A stretch of DNA of 64,000 nucleotides from Neckera pumila (Eukaryota > Streptophyta > Bryopsida > Hypnales > Neckeraceae). Position 1 is the stretch's first letter; each line of letters starts with the position of its first letter. Location of the stretch: contig OZ018408.1 of NCBI GenBank assembly GCA_963969595.1, positions 4,151,823 through 4,215,822 of the forward strand. The letters run 5' to 3'. The translations under genes and the position numbers were made by a program. The notes under the pieces were generated by a model that saw only the letters and a list, made by a program, of their open reading frames with translations, was not told the origin of the DNA and searched no databases. Below, one piece after another: positions 60,226-64,000 of this stretch.

Positions 60226-61141
60226 CCCTTGAAGGCCCAAGGCCTTTTTTCTACCAAAAAACACCCAAAATTGTCATTTTTTTAGCAAAGAGTGAAAAAA
60301 AAAATAAAAACGTTTTTTTGAACACCGAACCATAGGATCTTACACCTAACTAGTATGAGAATGTGTGGAAAAAATTTCAAAATTTTTGACCGCACAGATT
60401 GCAAGATATCTACTTTTAAAGTGAAAAAAACAAAATTTTCAAATTGTGGGACTGGATTTTTTGACTTTGAACATTTTTAACATAAAATTTTTACACTACA
60501 TAGTTTTGCGCTTTAAATGTTTATAGTGGAGAATTGAGTTGACAATCTACCCAAAAAATAAAGATTCATAAAAACTTAATTTTCATTATTGAAAAAACTG
60601 TTAAAGTTGAAGTAGGTACGAGATAGAAGGAAAATCTAAAATATTCATATCTATTAGATGGAATTAAAATGCACTAATCCCAATGGTCAGATTGTTCTAG
60701 AAAGTAAATTTAACCATGAAAAAAAAAATTGAAAAATTTGAAAAATTGCATTAAGAAATGAATCCTACAAGTTATTTTTTTCAAAAAGGTGCTTAACTAC
60801 CCGAAAAACAAGAATGTCCATAACTTTTTCATAACAAATCCAAATGAAATGAATCAAAACCTTATAGATAGACAAAAATGTAATCTATGAAAAAAAATAC
60901 TAAAAAAAGAAAGAAAAAAAAAGTGCAAATTTGTTTTGCTGCCCACTGTCCCATGTTTTGAACTTAGTTGGTCATAAATTTTGTTCCCGGACACTAATTG
61001 TGAAAAAAATTATATTCCCATAAAGCTAATCATTTTTTCTACCTCCCAAAAAAGTTTCAAAAAATCTGGAGAATATTTCAGCCCGTAGGTACCTACCCCA
61101 AAACGCATTTGTCCCCCAAAGGGACAATGGGCTTTTAGGGG
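60226..61141. mobile_element. TTAA-flanked MITE, type I copy (916 bp)
   Basis: TTAA at 60,222-60,225 and 61,142-61,145. Begins CCCTTGAAGGCCCAAGGCC and ends GGGCTTTTAGGGG. The interior matches the other type I copies throughout. Confidence 0.85.
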
Positions 61142-61145
61142 TTAA

Positions 61146-62084
61146 ACTCACAGTAGGCTCATACTTTTAGATTCATGTACTAACAACCTTATACTTTTGG
61201 TATAATTCACTAAACTTTGAAGTGAAATTAAATCTTACCAAAGTACTATTTTTGATACTGCTTTTTTCGTTGAAATTTATTTAAAGTCTATTTTCAACAT
61301 CAAAATTGAATTTTGAAAATCCAGGTATGCTTTTTTTTCTATTAAATTTTTTGTACAAGGATGTCCATTAAAATCTTGATTTTTTCAATGTTAAAGACTC
61401 TTGGAGATGAGCCTCAACTACATTGGTGACATCTTTAGGGGAAAATGACATTGAACATTCATTTAAAAAAATTGTAGTTGAGAATTTAAAAAACTGTAAA
61501 TCAATTTGTGGTGTTTTGCATGTTACGCTCTTTAACTTCATATTTTTTTCATGACCTCATTTTTTGGATTTGACATGGAAAAAAAGATTTGAAAGACTTC
61601 AAATCACTTTCAAAACTTTCATACTTGTTGTATACTTGTTGTAATTTATTTTCATGTGTAATCCATCATATATATAATCTGAATTTGTTCGATTACAATT
61701 ATAAAAAAATTGATAAAAGTTATCAAAACTTAGGTCTCATATTTGGTTTTGAGCAAATTTATTCCCTAATATAGAGTCAAGACATGAAGACCTAACTACA
61801 CTTAGTAATCAATCACTATCTCTCTTTTTAGATTGTGGACTACAATAGTTGTTTCAATTTTGTTTTTACAATTGGAAAGAGTTGCTAAAAATACAACTAA
61901 ATTACATGCTCAAATTTGGAATTCAATATTGTAGTACGCACATTGTTTGTAACGATGCTAGCGTGTAGCGTAGAGACGTGAGCTCACGGGCCTTGACCTA
62001 ATTATAGGTATGAATCTACAACCATTTGAAGGTGTTTATAACATATGTACCTATAACATAGATAAATTACAAAATAGATGTGTA
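61146..62084. other. Intergenic, nothing recognised
   Basis: AT-rich. A short GC-richer stretch lies at about 61,948-62,000 (GCTAGCGTGTAGCG). No gene was recognised. Confidence 0.5.
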
Positions 62085-63471
62085 CAATGGGGTACCAATC
62101 AAAATGGCATTTTTTTGAATGCACATTGAAAGAAATTTCAGTACTGCCAACTTTGACAGCCTCCCGAGAGCTGAAATATTGGTATTTTTATCACAAATTT
62201 TTTGTTACAACATCATCTTTATGTTAATAACACGTGTACTAAATTTCAAGGCCAAAAGTTTCACCAAAAAAAAGATATTCAAAATCTACCAATATGTGTA
62301 GCTGTGAAAAAGATTCATTGCTACCATCTTTGACAACCTCTCAAGGATTGAAAAAATAAACTTTCATGACTTTTTTGTGAAGAGATCATCTCTATGTTGA
62401 TAACGTATGTGCGAAATTTCAAGTTCAAAAGATTTATACAAAAAAAGATATTCGAAATTTACCAATATGTATAGTTGTGAGAAACAATTTCACTACTGCC
62501 AATTTTGACACCCTCCCAAGGGCTGAAAAATTGCTTATTTATCTTCTTCTTTTTGTACAAGATCATCTATATATTGATATTATGTGTGCCAAATTTCAAG
62601 ATAAAAATATTCACGCACAAAAGAATATTCTAATTCTACCAAAATGTAGTTGTGAGAATGATTTTTTTAGCCTTTGGGATAGTGTCATTTTATGGATAAA
62701 ATTTCACATGAGATGTAAAAAATCATCCTCACAACTATCTATGTTGGTAGAATTAGAATATCTTTTTTTGTGTGAATCTTTTGAACTTGAAATTTGACAT
62801 ACATGTTATCAATAGAGAGATGATCTCATAAAAAAAAGTTTTACGTTAAAATGTTTTCTTCTTAACCCTTGGGATAGTGTCAAAATTGGCAATAGTGAAA
62901 TTTTCTCACAACTACACATATTGGTAGATTTCAAATATCGTTTTGTGTGTAAATATTTTGACCTTGAAATTTGATACACATATTATCAATATATAGATGA
63001 TAAAAATTCATGTTAAATGAGCAATTTTTTAGCCCTTGGGAGGGTGTCAAAATTGGCAATAGTGAAATTGTTTCTCACCACTACACATGTTGGTAAATTT
63101 TGAATATCTTTTTTTGTATAAATCTTTTGAACTTGAAATTTTGCACACATGTTATCAACATAAAGATTATTTCTTAATAAAAATTTCATAGGGAAAATCC
63201 TTTTTTCAGTCCTTGGAAGGCTATCAAAGTGGCAGCGGAGGTTTTTTTTTCCATAGCTATACATGTTGGTAGATTTTGAAGGTCTTTTTTCTGGTGAAAT
63301 TTTTGGCATTGAAACTTGGTACATGTGTTGATAACATAAAGATGATGTTGTGACAAAAATTTTATGGGAAAAACACCTTTTTTCTTAGCTCTTGAGAATC
63401 TATCAAAGTTGGTAGCATTGAATTTCTTTCATTTCAATTTCGAAAATGCCATTTTGATTGGTACCCTATTG
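62085..63471. mobile_element. Foldback element built of about 170-bp repeats
   Basis: Ends CAATGGGGTACCAATCAAAA and TTTTGATTGGTACCCTATTG, flanked by TA (62,083-62,084 and 63,472-63,473). The left half holds about three direct units of roughly 170 bp (each with TTGACA(G/A/C)CCTCCCAAGGGCTGAAA-like text cut at varied points); the right half has about four inverted units (AGCCCTTGGGAGGGTGTCAA at 63,031). Open frames at 62,477-62,797 and 63,013-63,324 simply read these units. Confidence 0.8.
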
Positions 63472-63473
63472 TA

Positions 63474-64000
63474 CATTATAACATAGAAAGACTCTATAGC
63501 ATAGATACCTATAATCACAGAAGGCATCTATAATATAAGTTCATGGGCCCATAGATTCTGTATCTACATGCTAGGAGTTCTATAGTACTCACATTGTCTG
63601 GAATATGCAAAATTTTAGACCTTTTTTTGTTAGAATTAGCTACTCTTGTGAGCATTCACTATGTTTTGATTCAAGAAAGAAGAAACCTTGTATTGTTATA
63701 CACTACATCTATGACAAAGCAAAAGGTAGGTTGCTACCCAAAAACAAACTAGTTCTATAATACGCACAATTTGTAAGGATATAATTGCCTCTAATTCTTA
63801 AAATCTTTCAATGACTAAAATGTTTTTTTGCATCTTGGGGTCAACTTTTATGAATGCTATTCAAAATATGACTATCTCAAACTTTCCTAAAGAGTGCCAA
63901 TTTTCTTTTAGCTTTTTAATAAGACAATTTGCAAAATAAATAAATTTGTGGTTAGATACTTATGTCATTTTTAAAATATTTCTTTGAACTTCTGGGCTCC
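63474..64000. other. Intergenic, nothing recognised
   Basis: AT-rich end of the window with several CTATA(A/G)CATAG words near 63,480-63,540. No gene was recognised. Confidence 0.5.

Noticed and set aside
62477..63324. Open frames sharing SLPRAEK-like text on both strands
   Set aside because: They are the same 170-bp foldback unit read in direct and inverted orientation, not a gene family.
1..64000. Antiviral or CRISPR-like system, operons, tRNA or rRNA genes
   Set aside because: Intron-containing plant genes and plant-type transposons throughout; no array of spaced identical repeats, no tRNA-like cloverleaf and no rRNA were recognised.

Overview
This is plant nuclear DNA: AT-rich, sparse in genes and dense in small transposons. 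Genes are split by GT-AG introns, and their products are land-plant families. I cannot place it below land plant; the sequence does not name the species. I support two apparently intact protein-coding genes, one transposase pseudogene and one captured gene fragment. No rRNA, tRNA, CRISPR or bacterial-type operon was seen.

Layout. 0-5.9 kb: small DNA transposons, including a head-to-tail run of elements joined at TTAA sites. 5.9-8.6 kb: single-copy-looking DNA without a recognised gene. 8.57-12.37 kb (minus): formamidase in seven coding exons, giving 453 aa, with a probable 5'-UTR intron up to about 12.96 kb. 14-20.4 kb: a dense, partly nested block of non-autonomous elements. 23.01-29.23 kb: one 6.2-kb pogo/Tc1-like transposon bounded by matching terminal inverted repeats and TA. 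It holds a broken CENP-B/DDE-type transposase, a foldback MITE inserted in frame in that coding region, and on the other strand a broken multi-exon fragment resembling the ER-associated-degradation protein HRD3A/SEL1L. 29-41.7 kb: long stretch with only weak retroelement traces and simple repeats. 44.84-48.44 kb (minus): LRR receptor-like kinase of the At2g24230 type, two exons, 949 aa. 50.0-50.4 kb: minisatellite. 51.5-64 kb: more small transposons, including two large foldback elements with similar termini.

The most interesting content is the mobile DNA. About ten elements of roughly 0.9-1.2 kb begin CCCCTAAAGG (or close variants) and end in its reverse complement. They are flanked by 4-bp repeats, mostly TTAA and sometimes matching TTGA or TTAT. 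This is the signature of piggyBac-type insertion, which is not a usual part of plant genome descriptions. The second notable item is the apparent capture of an HRD3A/SEL1L fragment by a pogo-like element. The two host genes have no evident functional link: formamidase is a cytosolic amide hydrolase and the LRR kinase is a membrane receptor.
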